Positions 54,067 to 62,008 of a DNA stretch of 64,000 bases are shown here, in pieces. Position 1 is the first letter of the stretch. Each line of letters opens with the position of its first letter. Origin of the DNA: Parabacteroides sp. FAFU027 (lineage in GTDB: Bacteria; Bacteroidota; Bacteroidia; Bacteroidales; UBA7332); contig NZ_JAKZKV010000009.1 of NCBI RefSeq assembly GCF_022808675.1, positions 62,001-126,000 of the forward strand, written 5' to 3'. Made by a program: the position numbers and the translations under genes. The notes under the pieces were generated by a model, which had not been told where the DNA came from, searched no databases, and saw only the letters and a list, made by a program, of their open reading frames with translations.

Positions 54067-55299
54067 ATGAAGAAGAATGTGCCAAAATTGCGGTTTCCTG
54101 AGTTTGATGGAGAATGGGATGTGAAGAGGTTAGGGGAGTTCTCTGAATGGGCTTCTGGCGGTACACCATCAAAGGAGAATCCAAATTATTGGAATGGTGA
54201 TATTTCATGGATTAGTGCATCTAGTATGCGTGGAATGAAATATTCAAAATCAGAGAATAAAATTACAGATGAAGGTTTGAAGAATGGTTCAAGAATTGCC
54301 ATTAAAGGAACTTTGCTAATTCTTGTTCGAGGTAGTATGTTATTTAATACAATACCGATTGGTATTACATTAAATGATGTTGCTTTTAATCAAGATGTAA
54401 AATCAATAACAATCGATGAAAAACAAAATACCTTGTATGTTTTGTATTGGTTTTATGCTCATGAGAATATTATATTAAACATGGTTACTGGTACTGGAAT
54501 AGGTGCTGGTAAGTTAGAGTTGTCGGACTTAAAATCATTAAATCTAACACTCCCTTCTCTTCCCGAACAAACCAAAATCGCTAATTTCCTGACGGCTGTG
54601 GATGATAAAATCAGTCAGTTGAAAAAGAAAAAGGAACTGTTGGAGCAGTACAAAAAAGGGGTGATGCAGCAGATCTTCTGTCAGAAACTATGGTTTAAAG
54701 ATGATAATGGTGCGGACTTTGAAGAGTGGGAAGAGAAAAGGCTGGGAGAGATATTGATTGAACACAAGACTAAGAATTCTAAGAAAAAAGTCGAAGAGGT
54801 ATTTTCAGTAGCTAAAGCGAAAGGTGTTGTAAATCAGATTGAACATTTAGGACGTTCTTATGCTTCAGAAGACACTTCAAATTATAAGGTAGTTTTTCCA
54901 AATGATGTAGTTTACACTAAAAGTCCAACGAGCGATTTTCCATTTGGAATTATAAAACAAAATAAACTGGAAAGAACAGGTATAGTGTCGGTTCTTTATG
55001 GTGTGTTTTCCCCAGTTAACAAGAATATTGGTCTGTTGTTGGATTATTATTTTTCAAGTTGGCAGAATACCTATAATTACTTAAATCCACTTGTTCAAAA
55101 AGGAGCTAAAAATACAATGAACATTAGCAATGAAACTTTTTTAAGTGGGGCAGAAATATCATTACCAACGTCCGAATTGGAACAAGCCAAGATTGCTAAT
55201 TTTTTGAACGCCGTTAATGATAAAATCAATCATTGTGGGCAGGAGATAGTAGGTATGGAGCGATGGAAAAAAGGATTGTTGCAAATGATGTTTGTGTAA
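54067..55299 (+). CDS. hsdS: Type I restriction-modification system specificity subunit
   Basis: 410 residues with two target-recognition domains. Each ends in a conserved coiled-coil segment: LPEQTKIANFLTAVDDKISQ at about 165-185 and ELEQAKIANFLNAVNDKINH near the end. The start is typical (PKLRFPEFDGEWDVKRLGEF), with a matching half-repeat EWEEKRLGEIL opening the second half. It determines the bipartite DNA target. It is followed 19 bp later by the ATPase/nuclease-like gene. Confidence 0.95.
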   Translation: MKKNVPKLRFPEFDGEWDVKRLGEFSEWASGGTPSKENPNYWNGDISWISASSMRGMKYSKSENKITDEGLKNGSRIAIKGTLLILVRGSMLFNTIPIGITLNDVAFNQDVKSITIDEKQNTLYVLYWFYAHENIILNMVTGTGIGAGKLELSDLKSLNLTLPSLPEQTKIANFLTAVDDKISQLKKKKELLEQYKKGVMQQIFCQKLWFKDDNGADFEEWEEKRLGEILIEHKTKNSKKKVEEVFSVAKAKGVVNQIEHLGRSYASEDTSNYKVVFPNDVVYTKSPTSDFPFGIIKQNKLERTGIVSVLYGVFSPVNKNIGLLLDYYFSSWQNTYNYLNPLVQKGAKNTMNISNETFLSGAEISLPTSELEQAKIANFLNAVNDKINHCGQEIVGMERWKKGLLQMMFV

Positions 55300-55318
55300 T
55301 ATAATTATGCATTGAAAT

Positions 55319-57340
55319 ATGAAAACGAAACATACGACAAAGATAACCTCCAAAAGTGTAGAGCAAAGTGGACTTCCAACAGATTACAGGAAAGCAATTG
55401 CCGAATATATCTGGAATGGATTTGACGCTAATGCCTCTGAAATTCAAATTACAATAAGTTATAATGAAATTAACTTCATTGACCACTTTTCAATTACCGA
55501 CAATGGTACAGGTATCAATATTGAAAGTATTGATGATACTTTTGGTAATTTCTTAGATTCACAGAAAAGTCAGACTTTTAATAAAGATGGATTTGTAAAA
55601 GGGAAAAAGGGAAAAGGTCGATTTTCGTTTGGTCATTTTTCAAATAAAGCAATATGGAATACTGTATATAAAACTGAGAATGACAACTATTTGAATTATA
55701 AAATTGAAATAGATAAGAGCAGTCTTAATCATTTCAATACTTCCGATAAAATCATTAGCAAGGTAAAAACAACAGGAACGACAGTCTCTTTTGAGTCATT
55801 TACAAAGCTAACCGCCGACTTGATAATAAATGAGTCATTCTATGATTATTTAGCATGTGAATTTGGCTGGTTTTTATTTCTAAACAAAGACTCTGGGTAC
55901 TCTATCAAGGTTAATGGATACGAGATTGATTACTTGTCAATTATTGATAAGGCACTGGATTTTAATGAAACTTTCGATGATTATCCTTTTGATATTAAGT
56001 TTATTCGTTGGAGGAAAAATATTGGAGACAAATATTATTACTATTTCTTGAATCCAGAAAAGAAAGAGATTGAAAGAAAACACACTTCGTTTAACAATAA
56101 AACTGAAGACTTTCATCATTCAGTTTATATCGAATCACCATATTTTGAGAACTTCAGACTTTCGAATTCTGATTTGCCAAAGTTGGATTTGGGTTTTAAG
56201 GATCAGAATGACAAAGTGTTTAAAGCATTATTAGAGTTTCTGAAAGATAAGCTTTCTATAGAGGAGAAATTATTCATTAAAGAACTTAAAGCCAATGAGT
56301 TGATTTTAAAGTTTAATAAGCAGAAGATATTCCCGATATTTAAAAGTGGAAAATATGAACAACTAAGAAAGGTTGACCTTGAGACTGTTGTTAAGGAAAT
56401 ATATTGTATTCAACCAAAAATCTTCCAAGGATTAAATATCCAGCAGAGTAAAACAATTGTTGGGTTCCTAAATTTACTGTTAGATTCAGAACAAAGAGAG
56501 GATATTCTTAATATTTTAGATAAGATAGTTCAACTAAGTGATGCAGAGAGGACCGAATTATCGAATGTATTAAATAGGACAAAGCTGTCAGCTATTGTAT
56601 CATTGGTTAAACTATTAAGAAATAGGTATCTCACAGTTCAGGGATTAAAGGCACTTGTTTTTGATTTTGAGAAATTCACTAATGAACGAGATCATATCCA
56701 GCAAGTAGTTGAAAGTAATTATTGGCTTTTTGGGGAACAATACCATTTGGTTTCAGCAGATCAGAATCTCGAAATCTTGTTGAATAATTACTTATCATTC
56801 TTGGAAGATGGAAATAAGGAATATCAAAAAATTAATTCTAAGTCTCGACTAAAACGACCAGATATTTTTATTGCAAGGCAAAGCTCCAAGCCAGATACGA
56901 TAAACAATGAATTGGAAATTGAAGAAAATATTATTGTCGAATTAAAAAGACCTAGTGTTGTAATTGGAAAATCGCAGTTTGACCAGATAGAGGAATATAT
57001 TAGGCTAATTATAAAGGAACCCAGATTTTCAAGTGAGTTAAGATGTTGGAAGTTATATCTTATTGGAAAAGATGTCGATGAATGGATTATTGACAGATAT
57101 GAATCTCAAAAATCAAAAGGTCAGCGTTTTTTAGTTGAGTCAGTAAGAAATTATGAAATATATGCTTTAAAATGGGACGACCTTTTTAAGTTGTTTGATA
57201 TTAGGCATAAACATCTAATAAACAAACTTGAATTTAAAGAATCTATCATTGATGAACTCTCGGAAAATGGATTGCTTGACGGAAAGGATAAATCAAGTGT
57301 ACTGACTAATGAGTTAATATCCATGGTCAAAACTAATTGA
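55319..57340 (+). CDS. GHKL ATPase with C-terminal PD-(D/E)XK nuclease-like domain, nested in the RM operon
   Basis: 673 residues. The N-terminal GHKL (Hsp90/MutL/MORC-type) ATPase shows the N box E29-x3-N33-x2-D36-A (EYIWNGFDANA), the G1 box DNGTGI at 61-66 and a glycine-rich ATP-lid KGKKGKGRFSFG at about 94-105. The middle (about 270-470) is largely helical. Near the C-terminus Asp515 (RPDIFI) and Glu541-x-Lys543 (VELKRP) followed by QFDQIEEYIRL have the layout of a PD-(D/E)XK core and recall the Shedu/DUF4263 nuclease domain. It is not a standard type I subunit. A nucleotide-gated nuclease acting in defence is inference from domains and place. Confidence 0.82.
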   Translation: MKTKHTTKITSKSVEQSGLPTDYRKAIAEYIWNGFDANASEIQITISYNEINFIDHFSITDNGTGINIESIDDTFGNFLDSQKSQTFNKDGFVKGKKGKGRFSFGHFSNKAIWNTVYKTENDNYLNYKIEIDKSSLNHFNTSDKIISKVKTTGTTVSFESFTKLTADLIINESFYDYLACEFGWFLFLNKDSGYSIKVNGYEIDYLSIIDKALDFNETFDDYPFDIKFIRWRKNIGDKYYYYFLNPEKKEIERKHTSFNNKTEDFHHSVYIESPYFENFRLSNSDLPKLDLGFKDQNDKVFKALLEFLKDKLSIEEKLFIKELKANELILKFNKQKIFPIFKSGKYEQLRKVDLETVVKEIYCIQPKIFQGLNIQQSKTIVGFLNLLLDSEQREDILNILDKIVQLSDAERTELSNVLNRTKLSAIVSLVKLLRNRYLTVQGLKALVFDFEKFTNERDHIQQVVESNYWLFGEQYHLVSADQNLEILLNNYLSFLEDGNKEYQKINSKSRLKRPDIFIARQSSKPDTINNELEIEENIIVELKRPSVVIGKSQFDQIEEYIRLIIKEPRFSSELRCWKLYLIGKDVDEWIIDRYESQKSKGQRFLVESVRNYEIYALKWDDLFKLFDIRHKHLINKLEFKESIIDELSENGLLDGKDKSSVLTNELISMVKTN

Positions 57341-57419
57341 TCAAATTTTCTCGGATTCAATATAATTTACATGGCTATTTTGCTCGCCTTGTTCTTAAAT
57401 AATATAATGATACAGTAAT

Positions 57420-60272
57420 ATGACATCCCAGCCCGAACAACTACTTGAAAACAATCTGGTATCCCAGCTTCAATTATTGGGATATACCTATGTATCCATT
57501 GCCGACGAGAAAGATTTGTTGGCAAACCTGAAAAATCAATTGGAGAAGCACAATGATATAGAGCTGACAGATAAAGAGTTTGACCGAATATTGAATATAT
57601 TGAGCAAAGGTTCGGTGTTCGACAAGGCAAAGACACTTAGAGAAAAACAACACATTGTTCGGGACAATGGGGAAAACCTATATTTTGAATTTATCAGCAC
57701 TGAAAACTGGTGTCAGAACCGATTCCAAGTCTCCAATCAGGTCACAATTGAGGGAAAATATAAAAACCGCTACGATGTAACTTTGCTAATCAACGGTTTG
57801 CCATTGGTTCAGATTGAATTGAAACGGAGAGGAATTGAACTAAAAGAAGCCTTCAACCAAATCAATCGTTACCAGCGGCATTCTTTCGGGGCAAGTATCG
57901 GGCTATTTCAATACGTTCAGATATTCGTAATTAGTAATGGCGTAAACACTAAATACTACGCTAACAACAAAAATCAAAGCTTTAAACAGACTTTTTTCTG
58001 GACGGATGAACAGAACAAGCCCGTCACCCAGCTGGATAAGTTCACCTTTACATTTCTCGATACCTGCCATGTCAGCAAAATGATATGTAAGTACATTGTA
58101 CTAAATGAAACCAGCAAGATTCCCATGGTACTCAGGCCTTATCAGTATTATGCCGTGGAATCGTTGGTAGAGCGGGTAAGGAATACGACCAAAAACGGGT
58201 ATGTCTGGCATACGACGGGCAGCGGAAAAACACTGACGTCATTCAAAGCTGCCCAGATATTGATGAACATACCGCATGTGAAGAAGGTTGTCTTTGTGGT
58301 TGATCGAAAGGATTTGGATTACCAGACTACCAAAGAGTTCAACAGTTTTAGTAAGGGCAGTATTGATGGGACGGATAGCACTAGCGCATTAGTAAAACAG
58401 TTTGCAGATGATACAAAACTAATTGTTACTACCATCCAGAAACTAAACACGGCTATCAGCAAGAAACATCACCAATCGAAAATGGATAAGCTCAAGGAGG
58501 AGCGGATTGTTTTCATCTTTGACGAATGCCACCGTAGCCAATTTGGCGAAACACATACCAAAATCAAATCCTATTTCCAGAATATACAGATGTTCGGATT
58601 TACTGGCACGCCCATTTTTGCCGAAAATGCAGTTAAGAATGAAATGGGCAAACGTACCACTACCGAACTGTTTGCAGAGTGCCTGCACAAATATGTGATA
58701 ACGGATGCTATCAGGGACGAGAATGTGCTGAAATTTTCAGTTGAATATGTAGGACGGTACAAAAAGAAAGATAGCGCTACTGATATAGATATTGAGGTGG
58801 AGGATATTGATACCAAAGAGCTGATGGAATCACCTAAGCGATTAGAGAAAATCACAGACTTCATTATAGCTAACCATAACCGTAAAACATATAGCAGGGA
58901 ATATACCGCCATGTTTTGCGTAAGCAGCGTTGAGGTGCTGATTAAATACTACGAGCTATTCAGGCAAAAGAAAGCCACAGAGAGCCATAATTTGCGTATA
59001 GCGACCATATTTAGCTTCGCCTCCAACGAGGACGATAAGGACGCTACGGGTTTCCTACCTGAAGAGCTTTCGGTGGTGGAAGAACCAGCCGCTTTGTATG
59101 GCTTAAATATCCACAGTAGAGAGAAGCTGGATGATTTTATTGGGGACTACAACGCCATGTACGGCACTAACTTCTCTACGAAAGACAGTGAGTCGTTTTA
59201 CAACTACTATAACGATATAAGCAAAAAAGTCAAGGAACGCAAGATTGATATATTACTTGTTGTAAATATGTTCCTGACTGGCTTTGATAGTAAGACCCTC
59301 AACACTCTGTACGTTGACAAGAATTTGAAGTATCACGGATTGATACAAGCGTATTCCCGCACAAACCGTATTCTGAATGAGCAAAAGTCTCAGGGGAATA
59401 TTGTAGTATTTCGAAATTTGAAGCAAGCTACAGATGATGCTATTGTCTTGTTTAGTAATAAGGATGCTAAGGATATTATCATAATGCAGCCTTATGAAGA
59501 ATATATCAGTAAGTTTGATCAGGCATTTATAGAAATGCAGAAGATTGCTCCGACGGTTGATTGTGTATCTGATTTGATGGATGAAAATGAAGAACTGGAA
59601 TTTATCAAGGCATTTCGGGAATTGATGCGAATAAAGAACGTATTAAGCACATTTGCTGACTTTGGCTTCAATCATTTGTCTATGGATGAGCAGCTATTCA
59701 ATGACTATAAAAGCAAATACCTCGACCTCTACGAAAAAGTAAAACCCAGCCCTCAGAAGGAAAAGGTTTCGATATTGGAAGATGTGGACTTTGAACTGGA
59801 ATTGATACACAGGGATGAGATAAATGTAGCTTATATCCTGAATCTACTGGCTAAACTGCATCAAGTCAATGACGATGAACGGGAAAAACGCAAAAAGGAA
59901 ATTATTGACCTGATTGCTGGAGAAGCACACCTAAGAAGCAAACGGGAACTGATTGAGAAGTTTATCCAGGAAAATCTCCCACACATTGAAAATACTGATG
60001 ATATTCCAGACGAATTTGAACGGTTCTGGAATGAAGAGCAACAGGAGGCATTCAAAAAGCTTTGTGTGGAGGAAAATCTTTCAGATATAGAGGTTGAGAG
60101 GGTAATCAGTGATTATACGTTCTCTGGTCGTGACCCTTTACTTGATGAGCTTCTGGAACTTCGAAATGGGGAAAAGCCTACTTTGTTGGAGCGAAGGAAG
60201 ACAGGTAGTCGAATTCTCGAAAAGATAAAAGCTTTTATTGATATATTTTTCAATGGGATAAGTGGTAAGTAG
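57420..60272 (+). CDS. hsdR: Type I restriction-modification system endonuclease/translocase subunit
   Basis: 950 residues. The N-terminal nuclease carries the PD-(D/E)XK motif in VQIELKRRGIELKEAFNQI (about 130-150). The superfamily 2 translocase has Walker A HTTGSGKT (about 265), DECH (about 369) and helicase C motifs (FLTGFDSKTLNTLYVDK, QAYSRTNRI). The C-terminal helical region would bind HsdM. It cuts unmodified DNA after ATP-driven translocation. A 79-bp gap separates it from the ATPase/nuclease-like gene. Confidence 0.96.
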   Translation: MTSQPEQLLENNLVSQLQLLGYTYVSIADEKDLLANLKNQLEKHNDIELTDKEFDRILNILSKGSVFDKAKTLREKQHIVRDNGENLYFEFISTENWCQNRFQVSNQVTIEGKYKNRYDVTLLINGLPLVQIELKRRGIELKEAFNQINRYQRHSFGASIGLFQYVQIFVISNGVNTKYYANNKNQSFKQTFFWTDEQNKPVTQLDKFTFTFLDTCHVSKMICKYIVLNETSKIPMVLRPYQYYAVESLVERVRNTTKNGYVWHTTGSGKTLTSFKAAQILMNIPHVKKVVFVVDRKDLDYQTTKEFNSFSKGSIDGTDSTSALVKQFADDTKLIVTTIQKLNTAISKKHHQSKMDKLKEERIVFIFDECHRSQFGETHTKIKSYFQNIQMFGFTGTPIFAENAVKNEMGKRTTTELFAECLHKYVITDAIRDENVLKFSVEYVGRYKKKDSATDIDIEVEDIDTKELMESPKRLEKITDFIIANHNRKTYSREYTAMFCVSSVEVLIKYYELFRQKKATESHNLRIATIFSFASNEDDKDATGFLPEELSVVEEPAALYGLNIHSREKLDDFIGDYNAMYGTNFSTKDSESFYNYYNDISKKVKERKIDILLVVNMFLTGFDSKTLNTLYVDKNLKYHGLIQAYSRTNRILNEQKSQGNIVVFRNLKQATDDAIVLFSNKDAKDIIIMQPYEEYISKFDQAFIEMQKIAPTVDCVSDLMDENEELEFIKAFRELMRIKNVLSTFADFGFNHLSMDEQLFNDYKSKYLDLYEKVKPSPQKEKVSILEDVDFELELIHRDEINVAYILNLLAKLHQVNDDEREKRKKEIIDLIAGEAHLRSKRELIEKFIQENLPHIENTDDIPDEFERFWNEEQQEAFKKLCVEENLSDIEVERVISDYTFSGRDPLLDELLELRNGEKPTLLERRKTGSRILEKIKAFIDIFFNGISGK

Positions 60273-60506
60273 TTTCTGTTGAAATATAAAGACGGTAGCT
60301 GATAATCTAAGGGAAAGGCAGTAAGTCTGTTTTTAAAGAATGTATTTGGTGTAATGGTATATTGGGCTGTTTAAGTGAAGAAGAGAAAGCCTCCGAACGG
60401 TAAAAACACTTAAACCCAAAATCATCTCGTTAATTATCAATAATATCAATTACACTCCAATAAGATGGTATTTACTGGCTATTAGTCATATAAATAGAAG
60501 TCCTTT

Positions 60507-60516
60507 TTTGTCCCTT
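60507..60516. other. Candidate right attachment site core
   Basis: TTTGTCCCTT is repeated from 40493-40502 in direct orientation. Excision between the two would remove about 20 kb from integrase to hsdR. Weak support on its own. Confidence 0.25.
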
Positions 60517-60589
60517 TAACACATAAACCACTGCATAACATCATATTATATTTCCTGCATCGGCAAATAAACCACTCCTAAAAAACATA

Positions 60590-60630
60590 CAAAACCGCTG
60601 TAAAATCAAGTATTTACAACGGTCTTGTGT
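60590..60630 (-). terminator. Terminator of the SGNH hydrolase gene
   Basis: ACCGCTGTAAA and TTTACAACGGT pair with one mismatch around an AT-rich loop. On the minus strand the hairpin is followed by TTTTGTATGTTTTTT, about 50 bp beyond the stop codon. Confidence 0.7.
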
Positions 60631-60677
60631 GTTTTTATCATAACATGAGAGAGCGTTCCCTCTACTTTATCTATATC

Positions 60678-61985
60678 TTACTTAAACAAATTCAAATCCA
60701 CAAATTCCCCCATCATTTTGTACCCTATTTCATTGGGATGCAAGAAGTCATGATCATGAACGTCTGACTGAATAGTGTTCAGCTCATTAGGATTCCGCAT
60801 CATTTTATCAAAATCAATTACCGCATCAAAGCGCCCACTGGTTCTGATCCATTCGTTCACCGCATTGCGGGCAGGATGACGGAAAGGTTTGTCATAAAAT
60901 GAGCGGGCAAAGGGCAATATTGTGGCTCCATAGACCTTAATTCCCCTGGCGTGCGCTTTATCAATCATCTGTTTATAAGCCTCTATCAGGTCATTTACCA
61001 CCTGCACAGCATGAATGCTATCTTTTATTCCTCCGATATCATTGATTCCCTCCGAGATAATCAACCATTTTACATGCTGCTGCCCCAGTATATCCCGATC
61101 AAAACGAACAACAGCCGGCTCTCCCTGACCACCTCGCACGACGCAATTTCCGCCAATTCCGAGATTCAGGACTGCCCTGTTTCTGGTAGCCTTATTTTTC
61201 AAAAGACGTTCTGAAAGAATATCGGTCCAACGGTTAAATTTACTGGTGCCCGAACCGCGTCCGTCGACAATCGAATTACCAAGAACTGCTATCGCGGCAG
61301 TCTTTGCGGGAACCAGGACATCGATTCCGGCTGTTGCAAACCAGTGATCGGTTTTGATCGCATTACTGAAGTCTGCCATCAATGATTGATTACCGGCCAA
61401 GAGATACGAAGTTGTGCGCGAAGCTGCGTGCCCGCCAATCTGTGGGCCTGCTGCTCCAAAGCAGATGGTTATCGCGACCTTCATTCCCGGCTCCAGGTGA
61501 AATGACAAGGGGTCGGAAACGGTTTCTTCATTTGCATTCATGGTGACCTCTTCCTTCCCGCCAAAATGGAGAACTTTGCCGGAAGTGGTCTCTATATCGC
61601 TACCGCCTTTTGAGACTGCAATTCCGACAGATTTAAATGTCACGCTATTTTTGCAAAACAGATTGGTAAACTTCACCCGAAGCGTCTCTCCCCCTATCGA
61701 AACCCGAACAACCTGACGAAATGTATTATTACTTAAGCCCGGTGCCGGTGCCATGTTATTGGCATCCACAAAATATGGAGCGGTACTCCATGTGCCCACC
61801 CATCGTTTTGACGAATTGTTCTTTTTACCTTTAGCAGTCGCATTCAGCGAATTAAAACTTCCAGCTATCAATAAAAAGAGGAATAAGGTTCTTACCGTTG
61901 TCAATATCCTGCCTTGCAAAAATACATTTGATTTATATGACATACTACTTATTTTTTTGGCAAGACTATCATTTAGATTCATCAA
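60678..61985 (-). CDS. Secreted SGNH/GDSL-type hydrolase
   Basis: 435 residues; the start could instead be the Met at residue 15, giving a signal peptide with LFLFLLIAGSFNSLNA. An N-terminal beta domain (about 60-240; WVGTWSTAPYF) precedes the SGNH domain: VLGNSIVDGRG (Asn in place of Asp in the usual GDS), NLGIGGNCV, SEGINDIGG and DFLHPNEIGY with the catalytic Asp/His pair. It is probably an esterase acting on plant polysaccharide side groups. It lies 23 bp downstream of the GH115 gene, so both are in one operon. Confidence 0.88.
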   Translation of the reverse strand: MMNLNDSLAKKISSMSYKSNVFLQGRILTTVRTLFLFLLIAGSFNSLNATAKGKKNNSSKRWVGTWSTAPYFVDANNMAPAPGLSNNTFRQVVRVSIGGETLRVKFTNLFCKNSVTFKSVGIAVSKGGSDIETTSGKVLHFGGKEEVTMNANEETVSDPLSFHLEPGMKVAITICFGAAGPQIGGHAASRTTSYLLAGNQSLMADFSNAIKTDHWFATAGIDVLVPAKTAAIAVLGNSIVDGRGSGTSKFNRWTDILSERLLKNKATRNRAVLNLGIGGNCVVRGGQGEPAVVRFDRDILGQQHVKWLIISEGINDIGGIKDSIHAVQVVNDLIEAYKQMIDKAHARGIKVYGATILPFARSFYDKPFRHPARNAVNEWIRTSGRFDAVIDFDKMMRNPNELNTIQSDVHDHDFLHPNEIGYKMMGEFVDLNLFK

Positions 61986-62008
61986 TCCAAATGATAGCCT
62001 TTTTCATT

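Larger units (their letters stand above)
40440..60520. mobile_element. Putative integrated element with type I RM cargo (boundaries approximate)
   Basis: Between mnmE and the SGNH hydrolase gene the sequence becomes visibly more AT-rich and carries integrase, excisionase-like, iteron-plus-polymerase-like and XRE genes followed by accessory cargo ending in hsdR. No relaxase or conjugation gene was recognised. A 10-bp word TTTGTCCCTT occurs near both ends (40493-40502 and 60507-60516) and may mark attL/attR. It could also be two adjacent elements, since a second tyrosine recombinase gene at 51634 precedes the RM genes. Confidence 0.6.
60273..60677. other. Intergenic region at the right end of the element
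   Basis: 405 bp. It holds the candidate right att core (60507-60516) and the terminator of the SGNH gene (60590-60630). No gene was recognised. Confidence 0.5.
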
